From: Phalacrocorax aristotelis
Lineage: Eukaryota > Chordata > Aves > Suliformes > Phalacrocoracidae
Direction: 5' to 3'
Length of the DNA: 64,000 nt
Assembly: GCF_949628215.1 (NCBI RefSeq)
Contig: NC_134288.1
Coordinates: 2,356,001 to 2,420,000, forward strand
The notes under the pieces are model-generated. The model worked only from the letters and a program-made list of their open reading frames with translations. It was not told the origin of the DNA and ran no database searches. Both the position numbers and the translations under genes were made by a program. This document shows positions 20,336-33,942 of the stretch, piece by piece. Positions within the stretch are counted from its first letter, which is position 1; each line of letters begins with the position of its first letter.

Positions 20336-22404
20336 CTGCAGGGAGCCTACAGCGGGCACCTGGAGGGGCCCTCACAGCCCTGCGACACCGGCAACAAGGG
20401 ACATGTTGTGCAGGCGTTCTTTAGCTCTAACTTCTGGAAGGCCTTCCCACAGGAACTGCTATGTATCGGAGGCTGTGAGCAGTGGCTCGAGGTAAGGCGT
20501 GAGCTCCCTCAGTCTCTCTCTCCACCCCAGCCTCTTTCCCGGGACAATGCCAGCCCTTCAGGATCACCAGCACTCGTCCCCACACCTCCACAGCCAGCCC
20601 CTCTCTCCCCCAGGCTAAAGGCGTCCTTCTCTCCTGGCTGGCCAAACCAGAGGTCCCTCCTGTTCCCTGGCAAGACGGTCAGCACGCAGACGCAGAGAGG
20701 GAAATGCTCGCTGCAGGCAGCTAGGTATGCTCCCGAGCACCTTGGCTGCCCCTGGAGCAGCCAGCCCCTCGGGCCCTCTTCTCACTCATGTCAGCACCAG
20801 AAAACACCAGCAGCCAAACCACCTTCCCTCTGCTACTCCAGCCCTGCCCGGTCACTCTGGATTCTGTTCTGAATTGCCTTCTTTCTGTTCGTGCCCTCTC
20901 CTCGACTGGAATGGCAAAACCCCGTGACACGGGGGTGAGAATATCTTTGTAAGCAAACTGGCTGGCAGGACGGAGACACGCAGCGCCGCGTGCCTCTGTT
21001 GCCTCTGCACCCCGGCCCCTGCCGAGGCTTTCGGCAGAGACCGCCTTCCTCCTGCCCTCGCTGAGCTCCTGGGCTCAGAAGTGCCGTGAACTTCAGTGGG
21101 TCTCTTTGCAGGGACGTCACCACGCTCGTAACATCGCAGGCTGTCCCAGCTGATGTGTGGCCATGGGATCCTCTCCGTGAGCTTTACCGATACCCCAACA
21201 CACCGCAGTGTGCTGGTTTTGGCTGACAAGGCGTTAATTCTCCTCCCCGTGGGGCGCCGGCTACCTTTCCAGCTTCCCGCGCTCTGCCACGTCGGCGGGA
21301 GGCTGGCAGGGGCAGAGGGGCAGGGCCACGGCGGGGGCGGCTGCCCGCCGCTGCCCAATGGCATGTTCATTCCGTAGCATGTGACACCATGGCCAGTATA
21401 TTAAGGGGGGGGCAGTTTTCGGCTCGGAAGAGGCGCGCCGTGGGGCGGGCGGGCGCCTGCGTCGCGTGGCGTATTTCCGCCCTTCATTCCCCTCCCCCGC
21501 CCCGCCCGGGTTTTGCGCCTCTCGTTGTTCTCATTTCCATTGCATTGTTGTTGTTTGGGTTTTTTTTCGAAATCTTAATCATCGAACTGTTCTTATCTGA
21601 ACCCACGAGCGTTACCCTTCTGATTCTCTCCCCGATCTGCCCGTGGGGGAGTGAGCGAGCGGCTGTGCGGGGCTGAGCTGCCGGCTAAACCACGACACAC
21701 AGGTAAGGAGCGGTCTCTGTTTTTAAAGTGATGGAACCCCAGAGGTGTGACACAACTTCCAAGGGGGTCTTAGTTTAGCTAGTTCCTGTCACTTTTGTGA
21801 CTCCCTGACTTGCACTGCACAGGGCGTTCTGCTCTGCCTTGCCTGGCTTCTTACAGGCAGAGCCCGGCGGATGCACGGTCTGGCGTCTGCTGCGGCTCTC
21901 GGGCGTCCCTGTGCTTTCCAGCTGCAGAGGAACTGCACACAGGGCCTCGCACGTCCCCTACCGGGACCACATACAGCTCCGGCAGCGCTTCCTGAGGGTG
22001 CAAATGTCTGTGAACACGGCGCAAGGGGCGTCGCTGTTGTGGCTGAGGAGCCAACGCCGCAGGGAGAGGGGAGTCGGGGCACAGCCGATGCCGCTCCTGC
22101 GCTTGCAAAGCAGGAGAAGAGCGGCAGCTGGCGCATGTGCAAGAGGCTGCTTTGGAAGCAGAGGAGCATGGTTCCTGGGCCGTGCACTTTGCTGTTTCCC
22201 GCGAGACCCACGGTAATCATCGGCACGTACCATTTATTACTCTCCCTGTTTCTTGCCTTTGTTTAACAAGAGAGCCTGGCAGGACCTCTCCCGTTTCAAA
22301 GCTGCCACGACGACCTGAGGAGGACAGGCGACGCACCACCGATCCCAAACGCGGGCACGCAGTCGTTAGGCTCGATGGTCGGGCCGCCGTTCAGCAGGAC
22401 CTAG
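20336..22404 (+). pseudogene. Second-gene remnants, copy 3, interrupted by an LTR
   Basis: Pieces A-E are conserved in order. G at 21845 in the tract before the piece D acceptor is shared only with copy 5. Confidence 0.35.
21209..21697 (+). mobile_element. Solo LTR, copy 3
   Basis: Same 489-bp fossil LTR at the same site. Confidence 0.8.
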
Positions 22405-22811
22405 ACGGGCTGGAGGAAGGGGCCATCGGCGACCTCACCGCATCCAGCCCCAAAGCGGTAGGAAGTGAGAGCCGAAGCGAGCAGCAGAGACGAGGGCGGG
22501 GGAGGCTGACTGGGAAGGGGGCAGAGAGGTGCCTGGGCTGAAGGGGAGCCTGAGGAAAGGGCAGGGGAGGGGTTTCCCTCGGCCTCTGTTTGCCTTCTGC
22601 GTTGTTTCTCAAGACGCGAATCGGGAATTGGATGTTGACTGCTGTGGGCCAACAATCCAATTCAGTGCAGTCGCCTGACTCGAGGCTGCTTTGCCCGTGA
22701 CAGGGAAGAGGTCTAAAAAGGAAAAGGGGGAAAGCTGAGCTAAGAAGGAGCCTCTCTGCTGTGGCCGTTCCTTGCATCTCTTCCCGCTTGTCGAGGATGC
22801 CTGCTTTGCTT

Positions 22812-22895
22812 CACAGAATCGCAGAGGAGTTGAGGTGGGAAGGGCCCTGTGGAGATGACCTCTCAAAGCGCGCTCAGCAAGAGCGGGTGGCCCAC
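22812..22895 (-). mobile_element. CR1 LINE 3'-end fragment, copy 4
   Basis: CR1 tail remnant as in the other units. Confidence 0.6.
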
Positions 22896-22934
22896 AGGCC
22901 TGTCCCATGGTCCGGTGGGCGGCAGCCGGGCGGC

Positions 22935-23040
22935 GGCACGGCAACGCAGCGATGTGACAACGCTGCAACGTGACAACGGTGTGATGCGACAATGCCCCGT
23001 GGCTCTATATAGCCGCTCGCTGGGAGCCTCTGGAGCGAGC
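22935..23040 (+). promoter_or_regulatory. Core promoter of FSIP2-like copy 4
   Basis: TATATAG at 23006-23012, with the common CAACGG form upstream. Confidence 0.65.
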
Positions 23041-23349
23041 GGAGTCAGCGCAGGGTCGCAGCTCCACGAGAGCTCTTGGAAGGAGCCGCGGAGCGCCGTC
23101 TCACTGCTGGCGTCCGAAAGGCAGACGCACTGCCGAGTGCACTGGGAGAGAGGAGAGAGGTGAGCAGCGGGGCCGACGGAGAGGGCTCAGCCGGGGAGCC
23201 CCGGGTGTGGCAGGGTTGCTCTGGGGCCTTGGCACATGCCCTTTCTTGCAAGTGCCATGCAGGAGGCTTCTTGAGCTGGCACCTGAGTGTCTCTGTCTTC
23301 CTAGCTCGGGCACAGGAGACGGCACCTGGGAGAAGGAGCTACTGGGCTG

Positions 23350-26349
23350 ATGGATCCGAGGCTGCTGGACCTCCCCCTCGGGGTCAAAATCCCTGTGTTG
23401 CCCGGCTCCAAGCCTGTCTTCTGCAGGGCAAAGCTGGGGGAAAAGGTAAACGAAGCAGAAAGGGGTAGAAAAGCTCTCTTCTTTTACGGGGTCCCCGTCA
23501 TTCAGAGAAGGGGCGGCCTTGTGCCCACCTGCTCTACAGCGGGAGCTGCAGCCCTTCAGTCGCACAGGGCTGGGGAGGCGCGGGGAGCGCGTGGCTCCAT
23601 GGTGCCAAGAGGAAGGAGGACTTGCCCCATAGCGGTGCTCCAGGCTGGCCAGAGCTGGATGGAGAGGAGTCTTCCAGCTACCTTTAGCTTTGCACAAGCA
23701 CAGCTTGGCACCTCTGGGGAGCAGCGCAATCCTGTTTTGCAACAAGGGTGAATTGCCTGAGGAAAAGGCATGGCTGTAGGCAACATTGCAGCTCAGCTCC
23801 TTACAGGTGCAGCACGGGGTGCACCCCTCTCACCCCCGCAGTAAACAGCTCCTTGTCTGCCTCCAGCACCGGTAGAGATAGCCACCGGACGGGGGGGTGT
23901 AGGCAGAGGCCGCCTTCTCCGCTGGAGAGTCTCTGATGTAGCGAGAGCTCTCCTCTGGGTGGGAAGCAAGCCAGGGACTAGCCTGTACCTCGGAGCTTTG
24001 GAAATGCCAGCCTGTGTGTGTGAGGAGCTCGGAAGCATGTTCGTCTCCGCTGCTCTCTCCTGACCTGGAGTTCATCCTCTGGAACATCTCCCTTACAGCT
24101 TCAGCGGCCCTCATGCTATTTTGACCTGGGAGATCCCTACGGTCGCCGACTGCCCACAGAGTACAACAGCCTGCACGACCCCCATCTCCGGGCCTACCAC
24201 AAACGCCAAGACAACCTGCAGAGGCTGAAGAGAGGGGGTTTCGTCACCAGCGATGGCAAGGTGCGTTTGGCCGATAGTCGTCGGGCCGATAAAAACGGTT
24301 CCCTCCGAGCGGGGTTCCCTGAGCGCAGAGGGAGCACGTGCAGAGGAGCAGCCCCCCTCCCGCTGGGTTTGGGCTGTTTCGGGGAAGGCAGCCTGCTGCC
24401 AGTAGCTGGCTTGACAGCGTTCGGGCGATTTCTGCCCTCGTCTCTCCGTAGGTGGTTTGCACTCTGAAGGAGTTCAACGAGTACAGGCAGTATCTGACCG
24501 GACTCAAGCTGGAGGCAGAGTACGTGTTCAGGCGAGAGGAGGTAGGCAAAGCGCAGTGTTGGCGGACGCCTGTCAGCGGCACGGTGCCGAGGGCTGGGGC
24601 TTGGCTCGCGGCATCTCGGGGGGGGCGCTCAGTGCAGAAGAGACGAGGGCTGTGCTCGTGGGCCAGGCGTGGTGCCGGGGAAAGGACTAGCCGGCTCGGA
24701 GCTGAGCCAGCGCAGGGTGCTGGGGTGGGCACGGGCAGGAAGGTCATGTGCGAGCCCGCGTTGTCCTGAGGGAACCCTTCTCTTGTGCCCTCGCCGCGTG
24801 GCTGAAGCAGAGCGCTGGCCTGGGCCCGCGTGAAGCCTCAGCACGCAGGGGCGGGAGCGCTTGTCTGGGCAACGGCGAGCCACAACACGGTGTCACCTTG
24901 CAGGAAAGGCTTCGGCAACGCCTGGCCACGTTAAGGGATGCCCACAAACCGCTGGGGACAATCGACGCTTCGTGCCTGCTGGAGCAGCTGCGGCAGCCTC
25001 AAAGACCATCTTGCCCACCTCCACCCGCGAGCAGAAAGATCTCCCTGAAATCGGGGCGCTGCAGGAGGCTGAAAGCAGCTTTGGATGAAGGCCAAACCTG
25101 CTCCCAACCTGAGCTGGGACAGGAAGGTGCTGAGCTGCCCAGGAGGGTCAGTAGCGGTGCTGACTCCGGCAAGCAGCCAGACCACGCTGCAGACAGCGTG
25201 TCCAGAGCTGCGTCTCAACAACAAGCCGCAACAGAAGCCCAGAAGCTTGAAGAGGTGGCTGAGGCTGTGGTGTGGGAAGTGTTGCAGAGGGTGAAGGCTC
25301 CTCGGGCTCAGGCTGCCTGCGTTTTAAGGAGGGCTGCCCAGGGGATCAGGGGAAGCTTGTGTGGCAGCGCCGGAGGAGCAGAGCCTTTGGAGACTTCTCC
25401 TTCACTTTGCCAGCAGGAAATCGGACGGGTGGCCAAAGAGCTCGTAGCGACCGTGCTGGAGAGCTTGGCAAAGGCTTTGACATCCAGCATGGCCACAGCG
25501 TGTGAGCCAGGGCCGGCAGGCAGGCGGAAGGAGCGACCTGTTGCCGGAGGAGCCACCCGAGCCGAGGAAGAGAAATCGGGGCAAGCTGAAACAGCAGCTT
25601 CCGATGGAGCGTCTGCAGAGGCTTCCCTGGACAAACTCATCAGAGAAGTTGTTGACGGCGTTTGCTGCACCTTGGAATCCTTTGCAACTTCTCAGGTTGA
25701 ACGAGACCCTAGCTGCAAATATTCCAACAGCCTGGAGCTTCCTGGGAGAAATCTCTCCAAGAGACAGGCGCAGCCATCCCAGGCGCCTTTCTCAAGGCAG
25801 GCTGTGGAACAAGCACAGGGACTCCCCAGAGCATCTCAACAGCAGAGCCTGGAAGCAAGCAAGGGACCAAAGTCGCTTGCCTTGCAGCCACTGCCAAACA
25901 GAGTCGCTGCTGATGCCTCGCAACTCAGTGGCACGACTGCCGGGGAGAGCATCCAAAATGCCTCCTCCGGAGTTCAGCAGCACCACGCCGAACGGGCTGG
26001 GTATGCCACAACTGTTGTCCCTGAGGTTCTTGCAACGGCGCCGAAGTTCGAGCGAGAACTGACGCCGAAGCCGACAGCCTTAGCCAACACTTTGGCTATA
26101 AGGACCATGGCAAGCCGCATCATCGACTCTGTTTTAGAGCGGAGCTGTCAACCCGGGCCTGCCCTGAGTCCCAGACTGAATTTTGGAAGGTGCGTCGCAA
26201 AGCTGCCTGCACCATCAGATGGAAAGGAGAGCTATCCCGCTGAGGACGTCCTCCCCTCCGTGTGCCCACACTTCTCCGGACAGCCCGTCGTCCGGTGGGT
26301 GCGAAGCCCCCTGCCCGGGCAGGAGCACAGCGCAGAGCAGTGCGCGTAA
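23350..26349 (+). CDS. FSIP2-like: FSIP2-like protein, copy 4 (597 aa, intact)
   Basis: Exons are 23350-23445, 24099-24260, 24452-24541 and 24904-26349, open throughout. Residue 210 is His (CAC, at 25183-25185), shared with copy 5. Residue 581 is Trp (TGG) where all others have Arg (CGG), a CpG transition close to the C-terminus. The four helices are unchanged. Confidence 0.85.
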
Positions 26350-26509
26350 AGCTTGTGCAAGGCGAGCCCCAGCAGCCCGTGTCAGAAAGGAGGGTGTTAG
26401 CTGGCAGGCTTGTGGACACTGTCCTGAGGAGGTGTGTGGCAGGAGAGGTGCAGAGCCCCTGGGCAGCTCCACCAGGCAGCACACACAGACTTTACGCCCT
26501 TGTGCTCGC

Positions 26510-26515
26510 AATAAA
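26510..26515 (+). terminator. Polyadenylation signal AATAAA, copy 4
   Basis: AATAAA 161 bases after the stop codon. Confidence 0.75.
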
Positions 26516-27762
26516 GAGCTCACTCCCAAGTGCTTGCTTGTGCCTACCTACGTTCAAGCCAGCCCAGGCTGTGTCTGGGCATTTTCCCTGCGGCAATCTC
26601 CCTCGTCTTTTTCCCTCCTGCGGCCTCCGTCACGCTAAGACCCGATTTTAGAGGGAATCTTAACCACGGAGGCGAGAAGTAGCCAGCATTTTTGTCTTGT
26701 TTAGCAAGCTTTGCTGCCAGGCTAGCGGAGGGGACGGGTCCGGTTCTAGGAGGCCTGGCTTTCACCTTCTGTGAGGGACAATGTTGGCCTTCGCCTTGAG
26801 ATCCTTTTTGCAGGGCCCTTTCTCCTCAGGCCGAGCTCCCCCAGAAGCTCTGCACAGATAGGTGCTGTCACTGCGCCTGGGATGGGCGGTGGCCTCTCCA
26901 CCCGGGGCCCGCTCTGCCACGTGTTGTTTGGGTCTGGTCTGTCCTGAGCGGGGAGGCAGGTATGTTGTGGAGGCCCAGAATGGTGCAAGGGAGCAGGTTC
27001 GCATGAGCAGCCCGTGCCAGGGCTCAGCCAGAGGGGAGCGGCGGGAGCAACCCCCTCTTGAACGGGAGCTCACTACCCTGCTGTGCCGCACACGGGCTTG
27101 GCCTTGGACGGTCTCCCATGGAGCATCCCCTGGGGAAGGGAGGCCTTCGGTCCCACAAGGAGACAAGGCCGAGGGTTGACAGTTGACATTCAAACGCTAA
27201 CTGCTCGGCGGTGGAAATTTGTGACCGAGGAACGATCCGGCACGGAGGGCAAGGAGGCCCCACTGCGAGAAGGGGTTGACCTGGCTGGAAGCAGGGGTGC
27301 CAGAGACAGCAGGACTCCCTGCAAGGGAGCGCAGTTTCCCTGGGTGATTAGAAACAGCCTCGGCACTGCCTTGTAGCCATCCTGGAACGGAAGCTCTCAG
27401 GGGCCACCTCTGACTGGCCAGCAGAGCTGCTCTGGGAGATGGGCCCACGGCCCAGCTGAGGTGCCCCAGGCAAACCGCTCAAACTGCTCACGGGATGGGC
27501 GCTGGTGCAAGGGGAGGGAAGGAACCTGCTTGTGACGCATCATTGCCGACTCCAGGTAGAGCCGCTCTGCCCAATGCATTGTTCGGGTTTTTTGGTTTAG
27601 CTTGGTTGTTTTTCGTATTCAAGCACAAACGTGGGTTTAGTTTGCCTCGAGGGGTGCTGTAAAAATTCCCCAATAGCAGGAAACAGAGCCCGGCCTACCC
27701 AGAGAACCTCTCGAGTCTTTGGTTTACCACTCTGCCCATCTGCAGAGAGAAAGTAACCCCAG

Positions 27763-29831
27763 CTGCAGGGAGCCTACAGCGGGCACCTGGAGGGGCCCTC
27801 ACAGCCCTGCGACACCGGCAACAAGGGACATGTTGTGCAGGCGTTCTTTAGCTCTAACTTCTGGAAGGCCTTCCCACAGGAACTGCTATGTATCGGAGGC
27901 TGTGAGCAGTGGCTCGAGGTAAGGCGTGAGCTCCCTCAGTCTCTCTCTCCACCCCAGCCTCTTTCCCGGGACAATGCCAGCCCTTCAGGATCACCAGCAC
28001 TCGTCCCCACACCTCCACAGCCAGCCCCTCTCTCCCCCAGGCTAAAGGCGTCCTTCTCTCCTGGCTGGCCAAACCAGAGGTCCCTCCTGTTCCCTGGCAA
28101 GACGGTCAGCACGCAGACGCAGAGAGGGAAATGCTCGCTGCAGGCAGCTAGGTACGCTCCCGAGCACCTTGGCTGCCCCTGGAGCAGCCAGCCCCTCGGG
28201 CCCTCTTCTCACTCATGTCAGCACCAGAAAACACCAGCAGCCAAACCACCTTCCCTCTGCTACTCCAGCCCTGCCCGGTCACTCTGGATTCTGTTCTGAA
28301 TTGCCTTCTTTCTGTTCGTGCCCTCTCCTCGACTGGAATGGCAAAACCCCGTGACACGGGGGTGAGAATATCTTTGTAAGCAAACTGGCTGGCAGGACGG
28401 AGACACGCAGCGCCGCGTGCCTCTGTCGCCTCTGCACCCCGGCCCCTGCCGAGGCTTTCGGCAGAGACCGCCTTCCTCCTGCCCTCGCTGAGCTCCTGGG
28501 CTCAGAAGTGCCGTGAACTTCAGTGGGTCTCTTTGCAGGGACGTCACCACGCTCGTAACATCGCAGGCTGTCCCAGCTGATGTGTGGCCATGGGATCCTC
28601 TCCGTGAGCTTTACCGATACCCCAACACACCGCAGTGTGCTGGTTTTGGCTGACAAGGCGTTAATTCTCCTCCCCGTGGGGCGCCGGCTACCTTTCCAGC
28701 TTCCCGCGCTCTGCCACGTCGGCGGGAGGCTGGCAGGGGCAGAGGGGCAGGGCCACGGCGGGGGCGGCTGCCCGCCGCTGCCCAATGGCATGTTCATTCC
28801 GTAGCATGTGACACCATGGCCAGTATATTAAGGGGGGGGCAGTTTTCGGCTCGGAAGAGGCGCGCCGTGGGGCGGGCGGGCGCCTGCGTCGCGTGGCGTA
28901 TTTCCGCCCTTCATTCCCCTCCCCCGCCCCGCCCGGGTTTTGCGCCTCTCGTTGTTCTCATTTCCATTGCATTGTTGTTGTTTGGGTTTTTTTTCGAAAT
29001 CTTAATCATCGAACTGTTCTTATCTGAACCCACGAGCGTTACCCTTCTGATTCTCTCCCCGATCTGCCCGTGGGGGAGTGAGCGAGCGGCTGTGCGGGGC
29101 TGAGCTGCCGGCTAAACCACGACACACAGGTAAGGAGCGGTCTCTGTTTTTAAAGTGATGGAACCCCAGAGGTGTGACACAACTTCCAAGGGGGTCTTAG
29201 TTTAGCTAGTTCCTGTCACTTTTGTGACTCCCTGACTTGCACTGCACAGGGCGTTCTGCTCTGCCTTGCCTAGCTTCTTACAGGCAGAGCCCGGCGGATG
29301 CACGGTCTGGCGTCTGCTGCGGCTCTCGGGCGTCCCTGTGCTTTCCAGCTGCAGAGGAACTGCACACAGGGCCTCGCACGTCCCCTACCGGGACCACATA
29401 CAGCTCCGGCAGCGCTTCCTGAGGGTGCAAATGTCTGTGAACACGGCGCAAGGGGCGTCGCTGTTGTGGCTGAGGAGCCAACGCCGCAGGGAGAGGGGAG
29501 TCGGGGCACAGCCGATGCCGCTCCTGCGCTTGCAAAGCAGGAGAAGAGCGGCAGCTGGCGCATGTGCAAGAGGCTGCTTTGGAAGCAGAGGAGCATGGTT
29601 CCTGGGCCGTGCACTTTGCTGTTTCCCGCGAGACCCACGGTAATCATCGGCACGTACCATTTATTACTCTCCCTGTTTCTTGCCTTTGTTTAACAAGAGA
29701 GCCTGGCAGGACCTCTCCCGTTTCAAAGCTGCCACGACGACCTGAGGAGGACAGGCGACGCACCACCGATCCCAAACGCGGGCACGCAGTCGTTAGGCTC
29801 GATGGTCGGGCCGCCGTTCAGCAGGACCTAG
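27763..29831 (+). pseudogene. Second-gene remnants, copy 4, interrupted by an LTR
   Basis: Pieces A-E are present. This is the only copy besides copy 1 with GTACGC after the TAG that ends piece B. Confidence 0.35.
28636..29124 (+). mobile_element. Solo LTR, copy 4
   Basis: Same fossil LTR, termini and flanking 5-bp repeats. Confidence 0.8.
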
Positions 29832-30238
29832 ACGGGCTGGAGGAAGGGGCCATCGGCGACCTCACCGCATCCAGCCCCAAAGCGGTAGGAAGTGAGAGCC
29901 GAAGCGAGCAGCAGAGACGAGGGCGGGGGAGGCTGACTGGGAAGGGGGCAGAGAGGTGCCTGGGCTGAAGGGGAGCCTGAGGAAAGGGCAGGGGAGGGGT
30001 TTCCCTCGGCCTCTGTTTGCCTTCTGCGTTGTTTCTCAAGACGCGAATCGGGAATTGGATGTTGACTGCTGTGGGCCAACAATCCAATTCAGTGCAGTCG
30101 CCTGACTCGAGGCTGCTTTGCCCGTGACAGGGAAGAGGTCTAAAAAGGAAAAGGGGGAAAGCTGAGCTAAGAAGGAGCCTCTCTGCTGTGGCCGTTCCTT
30201 GCATCTCTTCCCGCTTGTCGAGGATGCCTGCTTTGCTT

Positions 30239-30322
30239 CACAGAATCGCAGAGGAGTTGAGGTGGGAAGGGCCCTGTGGAGATGACCTCTCAAAGCGCGC
30301 TCAGCAAGAGCGGGTGGCCCAC
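30239..30322 (-). mobile_element. CR1 LINE 3'-end fragment, copy 5
   Basis: CR1 tail remnant as in the other units. Confidence 0.6.
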
Positions 30323-30361
30323 AGGCCTGTCCCATGGTCCGGTGGGCGGCAGCCGGGCGGC

Positions 30362-30467
30362 GGCACGGCAACGCAGCGATGTGACAACGCTGCAACGTGA
30401 CAACGGTGTGATGCGACAATGCCCCGTGGCTCTATATAGCCGCTCGCTGGGAGCCTCTGGAGCGAGC
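30362..30467 (+). promoter_or_regulatory. Core promoter of FSIP2-like copy 5
   Basis: TATATAG at 30433-30439, with the common CAACGG form upstream. Confidence 0.65.
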
Positions 30468-30776
30468 GGAGTCAGCGCAGGGTCGCAGCTCCACGAGAGC
30501 TCTTGGAAGGAGCCGCGGAGCGCCGTCTCACTGCTGGCGTCCGAAAGGCAGACGCACTGCCGAGTGCACTGGGAGAGAGGAGAGAGGTGAGCAGCGGGGC
30601 CGACGGAGAGGGCTCAGCCGGGGAGCCCCGGGTGTGGCAGGGTTGCTCTGGGGCCTTGGCACATGCCCTTTCTTGCAAGTGCCATGCAGGAGGCTTCTTG
30701 AGCTGGCACCTGAGTGTCTCTGTCTTCCTAGCTCGGGCACAGGAGACGGCACCTGGGAGAAGGAGCTACTGGGCTG

Positions 30777-33776
30777 ATGGATCCGAGGCTGCTGGACCTC
30801 CCCCTCGGGGTCAAAATCCCTGTGTTGCCCGGCTCCAAGCCTGTCTTCTGCAGGGCAAAGCTGGGGGAAAAGGTAAACGAAGCAGAAAGGGGTAGAAAAG
30901 CTCTCTTCTTTTACGGGGTCCCCGTCATTCAGAGAAGGGGCGGCCTTGTGCCCACCTGCTCTACAGCGGGAGCTGCAGCCCTTCAGTCGCACAGGGCTGG
31001 GGAGGCGCGGGGAGCGCGTGGCTCCATGGTGCCAAGAGGAAGGAGGACTTGCCCCATAGCGGTGCTCCAGGCTGGCCAGAGCTGGATGGAGAGGAGTCTT
31101 CCAGCTACCTTTAGCTTTGCACAAGCACAGCTTGGCACCTCTGGGGAGCAGCGCAATCCTGTTTTGCAACAAGGGTGAATTGCCTGAGGAAAAGGCATGG
31201 CTGTAGGCAACATTGCAGCTCAGCTCCTTACAGGTGCAGCACGGGGTGCACCCCTCTCACCCCCGCAGTAAACAGCTCCTTGTCTGCCTCCAGCACCGGT
31301 AGAGATAGCCACCGGACGGGGGGGTGTAGGCAGAGGCCGCCTTCTCCGCTGGAGAGTCTCTGATGTAGCGAGAGCTCTCCTCTGGGTGGGAAGCAAGCCA
31401 GGGACTAGCCTGTACCTCGGAGCTTTGGAAATGCCAGCCTGTGTGTGTGAGGAGCTCGGAAGCATGTTCGTCTCCGCTGCTCTCTCCTGACCTGGAGTTC
31501 ATCCTCTGGAACATCTCCCTTACAGCTTCAGCGGCCCTCATGCTATTTTGACCTGGGAGATCCCTACGGTCGCCGACTGCCCACAGAGTACAACAGCCTG
31601 CACGACCCCCATCTCCGGGCCTACCACAAACGCCAAGACAACCTGCAGAGGCTGAAGAGAGGGGGTTTCGTCACCAGCGATGGCAAGGTGCGTTTGGCCG
31701 ATAGTCGTCGGGCCGATAAAAACGGTTCCCTCCGAGCGGGGTTCCCTGAGCGCAGAGGGAGCACGTGCAGAGGAGCAGCCCCCCTCCCGCTGGGTTTGGG
31801 CTGTTTCGGGGAAGGCAGCCTGCTGCCAGTAGCTGGCTTGACAGCGTTCGGGCGATTTCTGCCCTCGTCTCTCCGTAGGTGGTTTGCACTCTGAAGGAGT
31901 TCAACGAGTACAGGCAGTATCTGACCGGACTCAAGCTGGAGGCAGAGTACGTGTTCAGGCGAGAGGAGGTAGGCAAAGCGCAGTGTTGGCGGACGCCTGT
32001 CAGCGGCACGGTGCCGAGGGCTGGGGCTTGGCTCGCGGCATCTCGGGGGGGGCGCTCAGTGCAGAAGAGATGAGGGCTGTGCTCGTGGGCCAGGCGTGGT
32101 GCCGGGGAAAGGACTAGCCGGCTCGGAGCTGAGCCAGCGCAGGGTGCTGGGGTGGGCATGGGCAGGAAGGTCATGTGCGAGCCCGCGTTGTCCTGAGGGA
32201 ACCCTTCTCTTGTGCCCTCGCCGCGTGGCTGAAGCAGAGCGCTGGCCTGGGCCCGCGTGAAGCCTCAGCACGCAGGGGCGGGAGCGCTTGTCTGGGCAAC
32301 GGCGAGCCACAACGCGGTGTCACCTTGCAGGAAAGGCTTCGGCAACGCCTGGCCACGTTAAGGGATGCCCACAAACCGCTGGGGACAATCGACGCTTCGT
32401 GCCTGCTGGAGCAGCTGCGGCAGCCTCAGAGACCACCTTGCCCACCTCCACCCGCGAGCAGAAAGATCTCCCTGAAATCGGGGCGCTGCAGGAGGCTGAA
32501 AGCAGCTTTGGATGAAGGCCAAACCTGCTCCCAACCTGAGCTGGGACAGGAAGGTGCTGAGCTGCCCAGGAGGGTCAGTAGCGGTGCTGACTCCGGCAAG
32601 CAGCCAGACCACGCTGCAGACAGCGTGTCCAGAGCTGCGTCTCAACAACAAGCCGCAACAGAAGCCCAGAAGCTTGAAGAGGTGGCTGAGGCTGTGGTGT
32701 GGGAAGTGTTGCAGAGGGTGAAGGCTCCTCGGGCTCAGGCTGCCTGCGTTTTAAGGAGGGCTGCCCAGGGGATCAGGGGAAGCTTGTGTGGCAGCGCCGG
32801 AGGAGCAGAGCCTTTGGAGACTTCTCCTTCACTTTGCCAGCAGGAAATCGGACGGGTGGCCAAAGAGCTCGTAGCGACCGTTCTGGAGAGCTTGGCAAAG
32901 GCTTTGACATCCAGCATGGCCACAGCGTGTGAGCCAGGGCCGGCAGGCAGGCGGAAGGAGCGACCTGTTGCCGGAGGAGCCACCCGAGCCGAGGAAGAGA
33001 AATCGGGGCAAGCTGAAACAGCAGCTTCCGATGGAGCGTCTGCAGAGGCTTCCCTGGACAAACTCATCAGAGAAGTTGTTGACGGCGTTTGCTGCACCTT
33101 GGAATCCTTTGCAACTTCTCAGGTTGAACGAGACCCTAGCTGCAAATATTCCAACAGCCTGGAGCTTCCTGGGAGAAATCTCTCCAAGAGACAGGCGCAG
33201 CCATCCCAGGCGCCTTTCTCAAGGCAGGCTGTGGAACAAGCACAGGGACTCCCCAGAGCATCTCAACAGCAGAGCCTGGAAGCAAGCAAGGGACCAAAGT
33301 CGCTTGCCTTGCAGCCACTGCCAAACAGAGTCGCTGCTGATGCCTCGCAACTCAGTGGCACGACTGCCGGGGAGAGCATCCAAAATGCCTCCTCCGGAGT
33401 TCAGCAGCACCACGCCGAACGGGCTGGGTATGCCACAACTGTTGTCCCTGAGGTTCTTGCAACGGCGCCGAAGTTCGAGCGAGAACTGACGCCGAAGCCG
33501 ACAGCCTTAGCCAACACTTTGGCTATAAGGGCCATGGCAAGCCGCATCATCGACTCTGTTTTAGAGCGGAGCTGTCAACCCGGGCCTGCCCTGAGTCCCA
33601 GACTGAATTTTGGAAGGTGCGTCGCAAAGCTGCCTGCACCATCAGATGGAAAGGAGAGCTATCCCGCTGAGGACGTCCTCCCCTCCGTGTGCCCACACTT
33701 CTCCGGACAGCCCGTCGTCCGGCGGGTGCGAAGCCCCCTGCCCGGGCAGGAGCACAGCGCAGAGCAGTGCGCGTAA
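30777..33776 (+). CDS. FSIP2-like: FSIP2-like protein, copy 5 (597 aa, intact)
   Basis: Exons are 30777-30872, 31526-31687, 31879-31968 and 32331-33776. Differences are Pro for Ser at residue 152 (shared with copies 7-9), His at residue 210 (shared with copy 4), and Ala for Thr at residue 517, just before helix 4 (shared with copy 6). If intron 4 were retained, this copy would stop earlier than the others because of a TGA at 32071-32073. Confidence 0.85.
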
Positions 33777-33936
33777 AGCTTGTGCAAGGCGAGCCGCAGC
33801 AGCCCGTGTCAGAAAGGAGGGTGTTAGCTGGCAGGCTTGTGGACACTGTCCTGAGGAGGTGTGTGGCAGGAGAGGTGCAGAGCCCCTGGGCAGCTCCACC
33901 AGGCAGCACACACAGACCTTACGCCCTTGTGCTCGC

Positions 33937-33942
33937 AATAAA
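33937..33942 (+). terminator. Polyadenylation signal AATAAA, copy 5
   Basis: AATAAA 161 bases after the stop codon. Confidence 0.75.

Larger units (their letters stand above)
14854..22280 (+). repeat. Tandem unit, copy 3 (7427 bp)
   Basis: Full-length unit. It shares T at 19431 and G at 21845 with copy 5 only, although copy 4 lies between them. Confidence 0.98.
22281..29707 (+). repeat. Tandem unit, copy 4 (7427 bp)
   Basis: Full-length unit. It shares the CAC codon (His) at 25183 with copy 5, and the GTACGC form of the sequence after 28151 with copy 1. Confidence 0.98.
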